Shown here: positions 24,607 to 34,400 of the stretch, piece after piece
Position numbering within the stretch: the stretch's first letter is position 1
Layout of the letters: each line of letters starts with the position of its first letter
Origin: Synechococcales cyanobacterium M55_K2018_004
GTDB taxonomy: Bacteria > Cyanobacteriota > Cyanobacteriia > Elainellales > Elainellaceae
Direction of reading: 5' to 3'
DNA: 39,746 nucleotides
Assembly: GCA_015295905.1 (NCBI GenBank)
Contig: DVEB01000188.1
Coordinates: 1-39,746, forward strand
Made by a program: the position numbers and the translations under genes
Notes under the pieces: model-generated
Database searches by the model: none
Seen by the model: the letters and a program-made list of their open reading frames with translations, nothing else
What the model was told of the DNA's origin: nothing

Positions 24607-24628
24607 GTCTTAACCAAGTTAGCTAGTG

Positions 24629-25252
24629 CTACACGACTCCGGCAGTTGAATTCGTGAGCTGCGGCTTGCGTAGCGGTTCCGAGAGAACCATGGCAACCGT
24701 TGTCAAACTCTGTAAACTCCTGACCATCCAGGAATGGGCAGGCACCCAAAGCTGAACCTCTCGTCCTACTGGCAGACGAGAACTCGTAGCAGGGAGAATA
24801 ATCAAGTCGAGGGGGGTCCAGATGGATGTGAAGTTAATTTGCTCAAGGCGATGGACATCGCGATTTAGGTCGGTCAAGAAAGGACTGTTGATCCGCATTT
24901 GGCTGCCCCCTTTGTTGGGGCGAACGTAAGCGGCCCAAGTGCCGTTGTGGGGAGAAGAGATCGTCACAAAGCGGTGGATGCGGTCAAGTCCACCCAGACG
25001 CTGCACGTAGTATCGTCCAACAATACCCCCCATGCTAAAGCCCACCAAGTCAAAGGGTTGGTCGGGTGGAAAGGCTTGTGCCACATAATCGGCCACTTGC
25101 TGCGCTAATTCTTCCAGCCCCGCATCACCATTGTTAGGGTATAGGTCTAGACTATGGACACTCCAGCCCCACTGTTGCAAAAAAGGAGTCATGGTACTGA
25201 AGAGTTCGGCGGTGTCATCAATGCCATGCAGGAGAAGGACGGGATTACGCAT
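24629..25252 (-). CDS. Lipase/esterase-like alpha/beta hydrolase
   Basis: A 207-residue hydrolase resembling small bacterial triacylglycerol lipases. The oxyanion loop is VLLLHGIDDTAELF, the nucleophile Ser73 is in GFSMGGIVGRYY, and FVTISSPHNGTWAAY is the usual following strand and loop. TPLDLIILPATSS offers the acidic residue and PAHSWMV the catalytic His. There is no signal peptide when the ATG at 25252 is used; I preferred it because homology starts at MRNPVLLLHG, whereas the longer frame from 25312 adds a non-conserved hydrophobic piece. Substrate is unknown; lipid ester is likely. It is convergent with petJ across a hairpin. Confidence 0.85.
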   Translation of the reverse strand: MRNPVLLLHGIDDTAELFSTMTPFLQQWGWSVHSLDLYPNNGDAGLEELAQQVADYVAQAFPPDQPFDLVGFSMGGIVGRYYVQRLGGLDRIHRFVTISSPHNGTWAAYVRPNKGGSQMRINSPFLTDLNRDVHRLEQINFTSIWTPLDLIILPATSSRLPVGREVQLWVPAHSWMVRSLQSLTTVAMVLSEPLRKPQLTNSTAGVV

Positions 25253-25574
25253 ACGGTAGAGTGAAATGGATGGAAGGGAAGCGATGATCTTTGGCATCAA
25301 GCACACGATCATCAGTGAGCCTCTGCAATATCAGCGTTTGCCACGTTACTGAAAACCAGCAGCTTGGAGGCGTTGGCTCTGCTGTCCCACGATTGGGTAT
25401 TCTCGTTGCCTAAGAAACGCAACTGACGAGAAGCGCTACTGAAAGATTGTGCTTCTCAGCTAAAGGCAGCATTTTGAGAAGCATTATATTTTTGAGCTGT
25501 TATATGTTCTAGCTTAATCTAGCGTAATAGCTGCGATCGCATCCTGTATGGCCTGTGTAGACAGCTTGGCAAAT

Positions 25575-25622
25575 GTCCTCCCCAGCGGCTTGCAGGTTGT
25601 CCTCCCCCGCGGCTTGCAGGTT
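25575..25622. repeat. 24-bp tandem duplication, one mismatch
   Basis: GTCCTCCCC, A or C, GCGGCTTGCAGGTT occurs twice in a row (25575-25598 and 25599-25622) with a single difference. The site lies in the 592-bp divergent gap between the lipase and the debranching enzyme. The remainder of 25253-25574 shows no gene or RNA that I can support. Confidence 0.8.
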
Positions 25623-25662
25623 TCTGGACTTGGGTTTAATTTCGCAGCGCTAATTGCTGCAA

Positions 25663-25715
25663 GTGCGAAAAATTCTGGAATACTTGCGACGCAAGTATTC
25701 CAGAATTTTTCGCAC
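25663..25715. repeat. 53-bp palindrome, 26-bp stem, one-base loop
   Basis: Arms 25663-25688 and 25690-25715 are perfectly complementary around a single A at 25689. The tip TTGCGACGCAA resembles the tips of the hairpins at 1 and 18537. A cruciform could form in DNA. It lies 130 bases before the debranching enzyme start, in its likely promoter region. Confidence 0.85.
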
Positions 25716-25844
25716 AATTGAGTCCAAACTTCCTGTCTGAATTCCAGCTTAAATTCAGCCAGGTGCAGGAGTGAAATTCCTGATTTTTGGAGGATACTGA
25801 GCTTTGCATCTTACTATTGGATTTTGCACGATCGCCCTTGCTGC

Positions 25845-27917
25845 ATGGAAACACCCGATACTCGTGAATGGCTATTGACAAATGGCTTAGGTAGTTTCGC
25901 CAGTGGTACGGTTTGTGATGCCCACACCCGCACCTACCACGGCTGGCTTGTGGCGGCGATGAACCCACCAGGGCGACGGACCCTCCTCCTCTCACGGGTC
26001 GATGCTTATTTGTGGATTGGTAGCACTGGATTCGAGTTGAGTACAAATTTTTGGGGGAGCGGGGCGATCGCACCGCAGGGGTATCAACGGCTGCAATCGT
26101 TTCAGATCAGTCCAGTGCCCACCTGGATTTGGGGGACTGACGACTGGCAATTTACCCGCGAAATTCTCCTACCCTACGGCCTGATTCCCGATGAAACCAC
26201 AGAACAACCAAGGTTTCGCCATCAGGTGTTGGTGCGCTATCGCTATACGGGCCAAGAAGAAGCACTGCTGACGTTACGACCGCTGATTGGCGATCGCAAC
26301 TTTCACCACCAGCAAACTGCCGACTCCGATCTTCATTTCTCTCAAGTCGTTGAAGATCAACGAGTTTTGTTCCAGGCAACTCGTGCCGATTGGCTGGGGG
26401 TTCCCTGGCAACTGAGCTGGAGTGCAGGGACTTACTGTGTGCAGGGAGTCTGGTATCGAGACTACCGCTTCCCAGAGGAGACCCAGCGGGGACTGGGCGA
26501 TCGCGAGGATCTTTACAGCCCTGGTTATTTGAACATAGCCCTGCAACCTGGTCAGAGCGTGACCCTAGAGGCGAGGGTGCGGGGTCTGAGCAAAAACTGC
26601 CCGTTCGTTCCTCCGGATGAAGAGAGTTTTGCGATCGCCCTCAATAGTGAACAACACCGCCGCATGCAGGTGTTTTCGGGCATGGCAGGGAAATCGACCT
26701 GGAGCGATCGCAAGTCTCTGCCTCCCCGCCCTGCCATGCCGCCGGCCACACTGCTGCAAGCCAGCGATCAGTTTGTTGCCTACCGGGCATCAATTGCGGG
26801 GCCAACCGTGATCGCAGGCTACCCCTGGTTTGGTGACTGGGGACGGGATACACTGATCGCGCTGCCTGGACTGGCCCTTTCAACAGGCCGCTATGCCCTG
26901 GCGCGAGGGTTACTGGAGACCTTTGGGCGCTACTGCCAAGACGGACTGATCCCCAACACCTTCCCAGACAGTGGGGAAAGTCCACTCTACAACAGCCTGG
27001 ATGCAGTCTTGTGGTGGGTTGAGACGCTGGGGCTATACCTGGAGGCAACCCAAGACTGGGCCTTTCTAGTAGAGCAATACCCCACAGTCCGCAGCATTTA
27101 CAAAGCATTTGTTACGGGAACGCACTTCAATATTCGGATTGATGCGCGGGATGGCTTGGTGACGTGGGAAGCGCCAGGATACGCCCTCACCTGGATGGAT
27201 GCGCTAGTGAACGGACAACCCATTACCCCCCGGCAGGGCAAACCGGTAGAGATTAATGCCTTGTGGTACTCAGCGTTGTGCTGGGCGCAGCAGTGGGCAG
27301 AACGCCTGAAGCACAGCCATGAGCCGGGGAATGGGTCGAGCAATTACGAAAACCATGCCCGCCGCTACGCACAACAGGCCAAACAGGTGAAGGCAGCGCT
27401 GCAAAAATTCTGGAATCCCCAAAAACAGTTTTTTTACGACACGATCAGTCCTAACGATACACCCAACGACTCAGTCCGTCCCAATGCAGTCATTGCCCTA
27501 TCTCTGGCGCACTGTGGGTTCTCTCCTGAGCAAGCACGGCAAGTCGTACAGACAACCCGCGATCGCCTCCTCACCCCCTACGGCCTGCGTTCCCTCGATC
27601 CGGACGACCCGCAATACATCGGAGTTTATGAAGGCAATCCGGCCCAGCGCGATCGCGCCTACCACCAAGGCACGGTGTGGAGCTGGCTGATTGGCCCCTT
27701 TATCCGTGCCTGGAAGCGCTTTTATCCCAACGATCCCCTACCCTGGAACCCTACCCCGATGCTGGAACACCTGGAACAGCAAGCCTGCCTGGGATCTATT
27801 TCAGAAATCTTTGATGGCAATGCACCGCACCAAGCCCGGGGGGCGATCGCCCAGGCATGGTCTGTCGCAGAACTGCTGCGGCACTGGCAGGAGATTGCTC
27901 CCTACTGTGAGCCGTGA
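25845..27917 (+). CDS. Glycogen debranching enzyme (amylo-1,6-glucosidase type)
   Basis: A 690-residue cytoplasmic enzyme of the amylo-alpha-1,6-glucosidase family, which removes branch-point glucose during glycogen use. The N-terminal part (GDE_N-like) opens REWLLTNGLGSFASGTVCDAHTRTYHGWLVAA. The C-terminal catalytic (alpha/alpha)6 barrel has FGDWGRDTLIALPGLALSTGRY, GLIPNTFPDSG, NSLDAVLWWVETL and HQGTVWSWLIGPFIRAW, with acidic residues in the usual places (GDWGRD and YNSLDA). Length is normal. The ATG at 25845 is chosen over TTG 25824 because MHDRPCC upstream is not conserved-looking. No other glycogen gene is adjacent. A partial family I repeat begins right after the stop. Confidence 0.93.
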   Translation: METPDTREWLLTNGLGSFASGTVCDAHTRTYHGWLVAAMNPPGRRTLLLSRVDAYLWIGSTGFELSTNFWGSGAIAPQGYQRLQSFQISPVPTWIWGTDDWQFTREILLPYGLIPDETTEQPRFRHQVLVRYRYTGQEEALLTLRPLIGDRNFHHQQTADSDLHFSQVVEDQRVLFQATRADWLGVPWQLSWSAGTYCVQGVWYRDYRFPEETQRGLGDREDLYSPGYLNIALQPGQSVTLEARVRGLSKNCPFVPPDEESFAIALNSEQHRRMQVFSGMAGKSTWSDRKSLPPRPAMPPATLLQASDQFVAYRASIAGPTVIAGYPWFGDWGRDTLIALPGLALSTGRYALARGLLETFGRYCQDGLIPNTFPDSGESPLYNSLDAVLWWVETLGLYLEATQDWAFLVEQYPTVRSIYKAFVTGTHFNIRIDARDGLVTWEAPGYALTWMDALVNGQPITPRQGKPVEINALWYSALCWAQQWAERLKHSHEPGNGSSNYENHARRYAQQAKQVKAALQKFWNPQKQFFYDTISPNDTPNDSVRPNAVIALSLAHCGFSPEQARQVVQTTRDRLLTPYGLRSLDPDDPQYIGVYEGNPAQRDRAYHQGTVWSWLIGPFIRAWKRFYPNDPLPWNPTPMLEHLEQQACLGSISEIFDGNAPHQARGAIAQAWSVAELLRHWQEIAPYCEP

Positions 27918-27918
27918 G

Positions 27919-28029
27919 ACCAAGGGCTGGGGCTGCCCCCTTACGGTGCGCGGCACCCCCAACCTCGCGTTTTTCCATGCATAGCGTGCATGGAAAATTG
28001 AGGGATTTAGTTTATTTCAAATTCACGTT
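27919..28029. repeat. Family I MITE-like repeat lacking clear left end
   Basis: The right end TTATTTCAAATTCACGTT and two hairpins (GGGGCTGCCCC...GGCACCCCC and TTTTTCCATGCA...TGCATGGAAAA) match the family layout. The left end would fall at the debranching gene stop (27915-27917), suggesting the insertion or later loss trimmed it. The rest of the 27918-28374 gap holds the upstream region of the PEP-CTERM gene, with no gene that I can see. Confidence 0.65.
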
Positions 28030-28374
28030 AATCTCCGTATATTTACAGTCACATTTAGGACTTTTCGTTTTTCGGCTACCTACTCTGAACCCTGCATTGC
28101 TGCTGAGTTGCAGCCATGGGAAACCCTTTGAGAATTTCTCTTTCGCGGAGCTTTAATTGAGTTTTTAGATTGTTTGAACGTGAGTTTAGCAGCCTTTGCA
28201 CGCAGGCGAATCTTGTTATTTTAGATACAGCAACGAGGTGAGGATTTAAGGCCGACGCGGTCGTTCGGGGTGCATCCTAGCTGCTGCATTGCTGCTTTTG
28301 ATTCGCTTAGGGCTGGCCAGTTCTAGTAACGACCCTTTTCATTCACCACCTAACTCGCAACAAGGAGTGCTTGC

Positions 28375-29061
28375 GTGAACGCTAAAATTGTTTCACTTGT
28401 ATTGACCACTGCTGCTCTGTTTGCAGCGGCTGCACCGGCGGAAGCAGTTCACTTGACTATTGGGGGAACCCAGGTCGCTAACGAAGGCTTTCGGTCCAGC
28501 GTTGCAGGAGCACGCACCATTACGTTCAACGATGGGACAGCTCCGACCTCTGGGCCAGTCACCTACTCTGGCATCACCGACCACATTGTCCAAGGCAGTC
28601 GAGCCAGCCATCACGCTAGCCCAGCCGGAAACACGAGCCGCTACCTCACGCTCTCGACGCAAACGGCACGCGGTGTTGCTGGCAACACTGGCTCTTTGAC
28701 AATCAACTTCAGAAATGCCATCAGCTACTTTGGACTCTACTGGGGGTCGGTGGATACCTATAACTTCCTGGACATCTTCAGCGGTGGTAAGCTGATTCGC
28801 ACGATCAGCGGTCGTGATGTCTCGACCACTGCTCGTGGGAGTTGGACGGGAGCAAGCGACAACGTTTACGTCAACCTCTTTGCCACCAATGGGCAAAACT
28901 TCGACAAGATTGTCATGCGCTCCACGGGGATTGCGTTTGAAACCGATAACCACGCCTACGTTGAAGCAGTTCCCGAACCCCTGACGCTGGGAGGCAGTGC
29001 CCTGGCTCTAGGCCTAGTGTTGCGCTTGCGAAAGCAACAGAAGGCCGCCAAGCAAGCCTAG
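28375..29061 (+). CDS. PEP-CTERM sorted exported protein
   Basis: A 228-residue secreted protein. MNAKIVSLVLTTAALFAAAAPAEA is a signal peptide. The mature part is Ser/Thr/Gly-rich and beta-rich, with FNDGTAPTSGPVTYSG, NTGSLTINFRNAISYFGLYWGSVDTYN and TGIAFETDNHAYVEA. The C-terminus has the PEP-CTERM tripartite signal: VPEP at about 199, a hydrophobic helix (LTLGGSALALGLVL) and a basic tail RLRKQQ. Such proteins are cut by an exosortase at the PEP motif and delivered to the surface or exopolysaccharide. The GTG at 28375 is well supported by AAGGAG seven bases upstream. Function of the mature domain is unknown; the pattern resembles other cyanobacterial PEP-CTERM proteins of the Npun_F0296/F0813 kind, but I cannot assign one. 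Confidence 0.87.
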   Translation: MNAKIVSLVLTTAALFAAAAPAEAVHLTIGGTQVANEGFRSSVAGARTITFNDGTAPTSGPVTYSGITDHIVQGSRASHHASPAGNTSRYLTLSTQTARGVAGNTGSLTINFRNAISYFGLYWGSVDTYNFLDIFSGGKLIRTISGRDVSTTARGSWTGASDNVYVNLFATNGQNFDKIVMRSTGIAFETDNHAYVEAVPEPLTLGGSALALGLVLRLRKQQKAAKQA

Positions 29062-29083
29062 CCTCTTTGCTAAACGTTTGCTA

Positions 29084-29175
29084 AACGTCAGTTCAGGTTA
29101 AGAGAGTTTTGGGGCTCCGCACTAGGCGCGGAGCCTCAAAACTTCAAGGGCCTCCGCTTATCTTGAATTTGCGTT
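29084..29175. repeat. Family I MITE-like repeat, one-hairpin copy
   Basis: The left end AACGTCAGTTCAGGTTAAG and the right end CTTATCTTGAATTTGCGTT are clear terminal inverted repeats. The single internal hairpin is GTTTTGGGGCTCCGC...GCGGAGCCTCAAAAC. It starts 23 bases after the PEP-CTERM stop and may stop its transcript. Confidence 0.8.
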
Positions 29176-29220
29176 AATTGGGTGCGATCGCCCCTAAATC
29201 GGTATTGAACATCAGACAAA

Positions 29221-29303
29221 GCGTTTTGTGGGAAACTCCGCTGCGCGGGGGTTCCCACAAAACGCTTGTTACATCATGAGCGCGTAGCGCCATCGTGATG
29301 GCG
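29221..29303. repeat. Family V hairpin repeat, inverted copy
   Basis: The hairpin GCGTTTTGTGGGAAAC...GTTCCCACAAAACGC has a few mismatches. The following ATGAGCGCGTAGCGCCAT is the inverse complement of the flank beside the hairpin at 24526. A fragment GCGCGTAGCGCCAT is also present at 34690. The rest of 29304-29821 has only short open frames and a G8 run at 29532; I cannot support a gene there. Confidence 0.7.
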
Positions 29304-29821
29304 ACTGAACGGCTGCGTTGGAGCATAGCAGCGTGTCGCTAGAAAAAACCAATTGCTGCAAGTTGTGGGATTGCCCATCGCTTCATGGCTAACTTCATGG
29401 CTAATCTGATTGCTGAGCAGCAGAAACGTGAGGATTTGAATTCACCCGACGGGTTGAACCTCTGGGGTGAGGTGAGCGGAGGGAAAGATCTCTATACTGC
29501 GCATACAGTTTGGCTGCTTCAGTCTTGTCTTGGGGGGGGGAAGCCCTGAATCCGGATTTCTAGCCAGAAGACGTTGAACCGTGCGCATAGAGTCTGAAGC
29601 AGGCGAATGTTGTCGCCAAAAAAGAAACATTCCTTTACGCTAGGGATCGTTCAACACTTTTCATCTGTACCGTTGTCAGCGTTACTGTGGGGGGCGCTAA
29701 TGTGCAGAGTGACTTTTGGGAGAGGTTCCCTCCGTGCGCCTCTCATCCAAACAGGCATCCCCCGATTCAGCAACGCCGTACCGTGTGAGACAGCTTGGTT
29801 TATCTCTACTTGGGGAATTCA

Positions 29822-31081
29822 ATGGTCAAGGCAAACCCATTTCCTGCGGGAATTTTGCTGAGTGCAACCCTTTTCCTGTCGGTTGCCCTCGGTAGTTGCA
29901 GCCGCCAACCGGAAGCCCAGGGGCAAATGCCGCTCGCTGTCCCGGTACAGGTCCAACCTGTGAGCAGTGGCACACTGCTGCAAACTTCAGAATTTGTTGG
30001 TGTACTAGAAGCACAAAATCGGGTGGCGCTGCGCCCAGAGGTGGATGGGCAGGTGGTGCAGGTGTTTGTGCAGCCGGGGGATAGGGTGCGACGGGGAACT
30101 CCGATCATGCAACTGAAGGCAGACCAGACCCGCGCCCAAGTGGGAGGAGCGATCGCCGATGTGGCTGCGGCTCAGGCGGCGAAGAGTACTGCCGAAGCCC
30201 GTTTGAGTGCTGCCCTTTCCCAGCGCGATCGCGCTGCTGCGGATGTGCGTCTGCAACAGACTGAGTTTCAACGCACCGAATCGCTGGTGAATGAGGGGGC
30301 ACTCTCCCAGCAGGCACTCGACCGGGTAAGGAATGCGCGAGATACTGCGATCGCCACACTAAAAGCTGCCGAAGACGAAGCACGGGCAGCCCAAGCTGCT
30401 GTCGATCAGGCCAACGCCACCCTCGCCCGTGCCCAAGCTCAACGCTCCGTCGCCAGTGCAGACTTGCAAGACCGTCGCATCATCGCGCCGATTGATGGCG
30501 TTGTTGGCGACATCTCCCTCAAGGTGGGCGATTACGTCAAGAGCGGCGACCTAATCACCAACATTATCCAGAACGGAGCCTTTGACCTTAACTTATCGAT
30601 TCCCAGCGAACGAGGCCCAGAGTTAGAGGTTGGTCTGCCTGTGGAGTTGCTGGATGCTCAAAACGAACTGCTGATCCGAGGCCGCATCAATTTTGTTGCA
30701 CCGGACGTCAATGCAGCACAACAGTCGATCCTCGCTAAAGCTCGTTTTCCCAATAACGGCAGTCTGCGAGATGGACAGTTTGTGCGTGTTCGGGTGATCT
30801 GGGATAGTGCGCCGGGGGTGTTGGTGCCGACTACTGCGGTCACTCGCATCGCCGGACAGCCCTTTGTGTTTGTGGCAGAGACGGGGCAGGCCTCTGCAGG
30901 CGGCGAACCGCAGCAAGTTGCGCGTCAGCGTCCAGTGCAGTTGGGCGCGATCCAGGGTAATTATTACCAGGTGATGGCGGGTATTCGTCCGGGAGAGCCG
31001 TTGATTGTCTCAGGGATTTTGAACTTGCAGGATGGAGTGCCAATTATTACGACGGGGCAACAAACCAGTCAACGACCTTAA
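29822..31081 (+). CDS. RND efflux periplasmic adaptor lipoprotein
   Basis: A 419-residue membrane fusion protein of the AcrA/MexA type, which links the inner membrane pump to an outer membrane channel. Its N-terminus has a hydrophobic stretch and lipobox VALGSC (Cys26). The lipoyl/beta-barrel half starts at LLQTSEFVGVLEAQNRVALRPEVDGQVVQVFVQPGDRVRRGTPI. A long helical hairpin follows, Ala/Gln/Arg-rich (residues about 100-205), and then the second lipoyl half with IIAPIDGVVGDISLKVGDYVKSGDLI. The C-terminal membrane-proximal domain has VLVPTTAVTRIAGQPFVFVAETG. I chose the ATG at 29822 because the signal starts there. The pump gene follows on the same strand. Confidence 0.93.
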   Translation: MVKANPFPAGILLSATLFLSVALGSCSRQPEAQGQMPLAVPVQVQPVSSGTLLQTSEFVGVLEAQNRVALRPEVDGQVVQVFVQPGDRVRRGTPIMQLKADQTRAQVGGAIADVAAAQAAKSTAEARLSAALSQRDRAAADVRLQQTEFQRTESLVNEGALSQQALDRVRNARDTAIATLKAAEDEARAAQAAVDQANATLARAQAQRSVASADLQDRRIIAPIDGVVGDISLKVGDYVKSGDLITNIIQNGAFDLNLSIPSERGPELEVGLPVELLDAQNELLIRGRINFVAPDVNAAQQSILAKARFPNNGSLRDGQFVRVRVIWDSAPGVLVPTTAVTRIAGQPFVFVAETGQASAGGEPQQVARQRPVQLGAIQGNYYQVMAGIRPGEPLIVSGILNLQDGVPIITTGQQTSQRP

Positions 31082-31086
31082 CGCGT

Positions 31087-31153
31087 GTTTGAAAAGTTAA
31101 GTTTGCGTGTGCTGCACGCCCGCAAACTCGACCTCTCACAGGACTTTTCAAAC
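31087..31153. other. Nested inverted repeat between adaptor and pump
   Basis: Outer 11-bp arms GTTTGAAAAGT (31087) and ACTTTTCAAAC (31143) enclose inner arms GTTTGCG (31101) and CGCAAAC (31121). It starts 5 bases after the adaptor stop. It could attenuate transcription into the pump gene or be a dispersed element; the family is not otherwise seen here. Confidence 0.5.
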
Positions 31154-31381
31154 AGTCTCTTAGGTTGAACCAGATGGTGAACAGCAGCAGGGGAGGCAAA
31201 ACCGAACGGAATTAACGGCTACTTTGACTCCTTTTCTCCCCCCTTGTGGGAGCAGCAGCTAGGGGATGAGGAGAACCTGCGTAGACTGGTGATCGGGTCA
31301 ACATTGAATTGATTTCAATGGCTCACTGCTTTCTCCGATCGTTTCTTTTTCTCTCTCCAAAAGAACCAGACAAGCAATTTT

Positions 31382-31429
31382 ATCAGCATTCATCTCACTG
31401 CACCAATCAGCATTCATCTCACTGCACCG
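31382..31429. repeat. 24-bp tandem duplication upstream of the pump gene
   Basis: ATCAGCATTCATCTCACTGC plus ACCA occurs twice (31382-31405 and 31406-31429), differing at the last base. It lies in the leader just 30 bases before the pump ATG. The rest of the 31082-31458 gap holds the nested inverted repeat and a fragment GGGGATGAGGAG like the repeat at 540. Confidence 0.85.
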
Positions 31430-31458
31430 CTCTGCATCTCCAATTCTTTTTTTATTTT

Positions 31459-34400
31459 ATGTTTGCACGATTTTTTATTCAGCGCCCGGTCTTTGCTTCC
31501 GTCTGTTCGCTCATTATTGTTTTCCTGGGACTGATCGTGGTGCCAACGCTGCCGATCGCCCAATTTCCCAACATCAGTCCCGTTCAAGTCGTGGTCACCT
31601 CAAACTATGCCGGGGCCGATGCGCTGACCGTTGAAAGTGCAGTTACCAATCTCTTAGAGCAGGAGATCAACGGTGTGGAGGGAATGAAGTATATCAGTTC
31701 CTCCAGTGGCAGTGATGGCACCAGTCAGATTACTGTCACCTTCGATGCTGGGGTGAATCCTGACATTGCCACTGTCAATGTGCAGAACCGAGTTGCCAGA
31801 GCGGAACCACGTTTGCCCAGTCAGGTTGTCCAGACGGGGGTGACGGTCTCGCAGCAAAACAGCAACTTTTTGATGGCGATCGCCCTCTACCCTGAAGCAG
31901 ACGCTCCCTACGACCCGACCTTTCTGAGCAACTACGCCAGCCAGTTCATTGTGGATGCCCTGCGGCGAGTGCAGGGGGTGGGCAACATTCAGATTTTCGG
32001 TGAACGGAAGTACGCCATGCGCTTGTGGCTTGACCCTAACCGACTAGCAGCACGCAATTTGACCATCCAGGACGTAGAAAATGCTGTGCGTGAGCAGAAT
32101 ATCCAGGTCGGGGCAGGCCAAATTGGGCAACAGCCCGCCGCCGCAGACCAGGAATTTCAACTCAACCTACGGGCTGAGAGCCGCTTAACCAGCGTCGCCG
32201 AATTTGAAGACTTGGTGTTATCCACTGGGTCAGACGGCAAGCTAGTGAAGCTGCGAGATGTAGGACGAGTGGAACTAGGAGCCGAAAACTACGGCAGCAG
32301 CTTGACCTATAACGGCATCCCTTGTGTGGGCTTGGGGATTACGCAACGTCCTGGCACCAATGCACTGCGGGCAGCCGAGGCGATTCGCCAGGAATTTGCC
32401 CGGTTGAGTGACGCCTTTCCACCAGGAATGCAGTATGCGATCGCCTTTGACACCACCGTATTTGTGGATGAGTCCCTCCGTGATGTGGTGAACACGCTGA
32501 GCCAGGCGATCGTACTGGTGGTGCTTGTCATCTTCCTGTTTTTGCAGGACTGGCGTACAACCCTCATTCCAGCTATCACCATCCCAGTCTCATTGTTGGG
32601 GACGTTTCTCTTCACCAAACTGTTTGGATTTTCGATCAACACTCTGACGCTGTTTGGCCTGACCCTGGCAACGGGATTGGTGGTGGATGATGCGATCGTG
32701 GTCACTGAGGCGATCGCCACCAAAGTGCAGGACCAGCGGATGAGTGCGTTTCGAGCTGCGGTTGAGGCGATGCAGGAATTGACGGGAGCAGTGATTGCAA
32801 CCTCGCTGGTCTTGATGGCGTTGTTTGTTCCGGTGGCCTTTTTTCCAGGAACGACGGGTGCCATTTATCAGCAATTTGCTTTAACGATCGCCTTTGCCAT
32901 TGCCATTTCCACCTTCAATGCCTTAACCCTTTCTCCCATGCTGGGGGCATTATTGATGCGGGGAACACGGGCCGACCACCAAGGATGGTTAGGGCGACTG
33001 TTTGCACCGTTTAACCGCTTTCAACATTACACACGGGAGCGCTACGCCGCTTTTTTGGGTCAGGTCACGCGATTCAAGTATCTGGTGCTGGCTGTATTTG
33101 CAGCCTTGGTCGGGTTGACTATCTGGGTCTACCAAAGTGTCCCCTCCGCCTTTTTGCCAGAGGAAGACCAAGGCTATTTCATTACGCTAGTGCAGGCCCC
33201 CGAAGGCGTTTCCCTAAACTACACGGAAACGATCTTGGCACAGGCCGATCAGATCGTGCGAGCCACTCCCGAAGTGGAAGCCAACTTTGCGGTGACGGGC
33301 TTTAGCTTTGCCGGAGTGGCTCCCAATCAGGGCATTATGTTTAGCAAGTTGCGTCCTTGGCAGGAGCGGCGATCGCCCAACCAGGCCGTCCAGGCAATCA
33401 TCCAACAACTCCAGATGAAATTCTTTGGCATCACGGCAGCCCGCATTTTTGCGCTCAATCCACCTTCCATCCAGGGATTGGGAAACTTCGGCGGCTTCCA
33501 GATGGAGATGCAGGATCGGCGCGGTAACTTATCGCTAGACCAGTTTGTTGGGATCCTCTATCAGTTCCTTGGGGCAGCCAACCAAAACCCTAACGTGCGG
33601 GCCGTCTTCTCGACCTATTCGGCGAATACACCGCAGTTGTTGGTGCGGGTCAATCGCGATCGCGCCAAAGCCCTCAACGTCGGTATTCAAGATATTTTCA
33701 ATACCCTGCAAAGCTATCTTGGTTCGTCCTACGTGAATGACTTCAACTTAGACCAACGCAGCTATCGCGTCTATGTGCAGGCGGATCAACCGTTTCGCTC
33801 TAACCCGACAGCCATTGAGCAACTCTATGTGCGGTCTTCGACCGGGCAAATGATCCCGCTGGGCAATCTCGTCACCGTCACTCCTACCACCAGCGCCCAA
33901 ACCATCACGCACTACAACCTGTTCCGTTCCATCTCCATCCAGGGTACTGCCGCTCCTGGCAGAAGTTCTGGACAAGCGCTGTCAGCCATGGAGCAGACGG
34001 CAGCTCAGGCCTTCCCGCCGGGGGTGGGTTACGAGTGGACGGGGACTGCTCTGGAGGAGCAGGAGTCGGGCGGCCAGGCCCCCATCATTTTTGGCATCGG
34101 TCTGGTCATGGTGTTCCTGGTGCTGGCGGCACAATACGAGAGCTATATTGACCCAACGGTGATCATGCTGACCGTGCCACTGGCCGTTTTGGGGGCACTG
34201 GCCGCCCAGTGGATGCGTGGATTGAACAATGATGTGTACTGTCAGATTGGTCTGCTGATGTTGATTGGCCTCGCCAGCAAAAACACGATTCTGATTGTGG
34301 AATACGCCAACCACTTACGCGATCGCGGTTTCAAACTCACCGAAGCAGCAATCGAAGCCTGCCGCGAACGGCTCCGCCCCATCTTGATGACAGCCTTCTC

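Noticed and set aside
28190-28225. A promoter (TTGCAC then TATTTT) upstream of the PEP-CTERM gene
   Set aside because: The spacer is about 15 bases and the boxes are weak matches; I could not separate it from chance.
29442-29630. A 62-residue minus-strand frame before the RND adaptor gene
   Set aside because: It is Pro/Ser/Arg-rich, crosses a G8 run, has no ribosome-binding site and shows no domain; it could be a remnant, but the sequence alone does not show it.
31309-31458. A 50-residue N-terminal extension of the RND pump
   Set aside because: It includes a 24-bp tandem duplication (QHSSHCT repeated) and precedes the canonical MFARFFIQRPVF start of this pump family.
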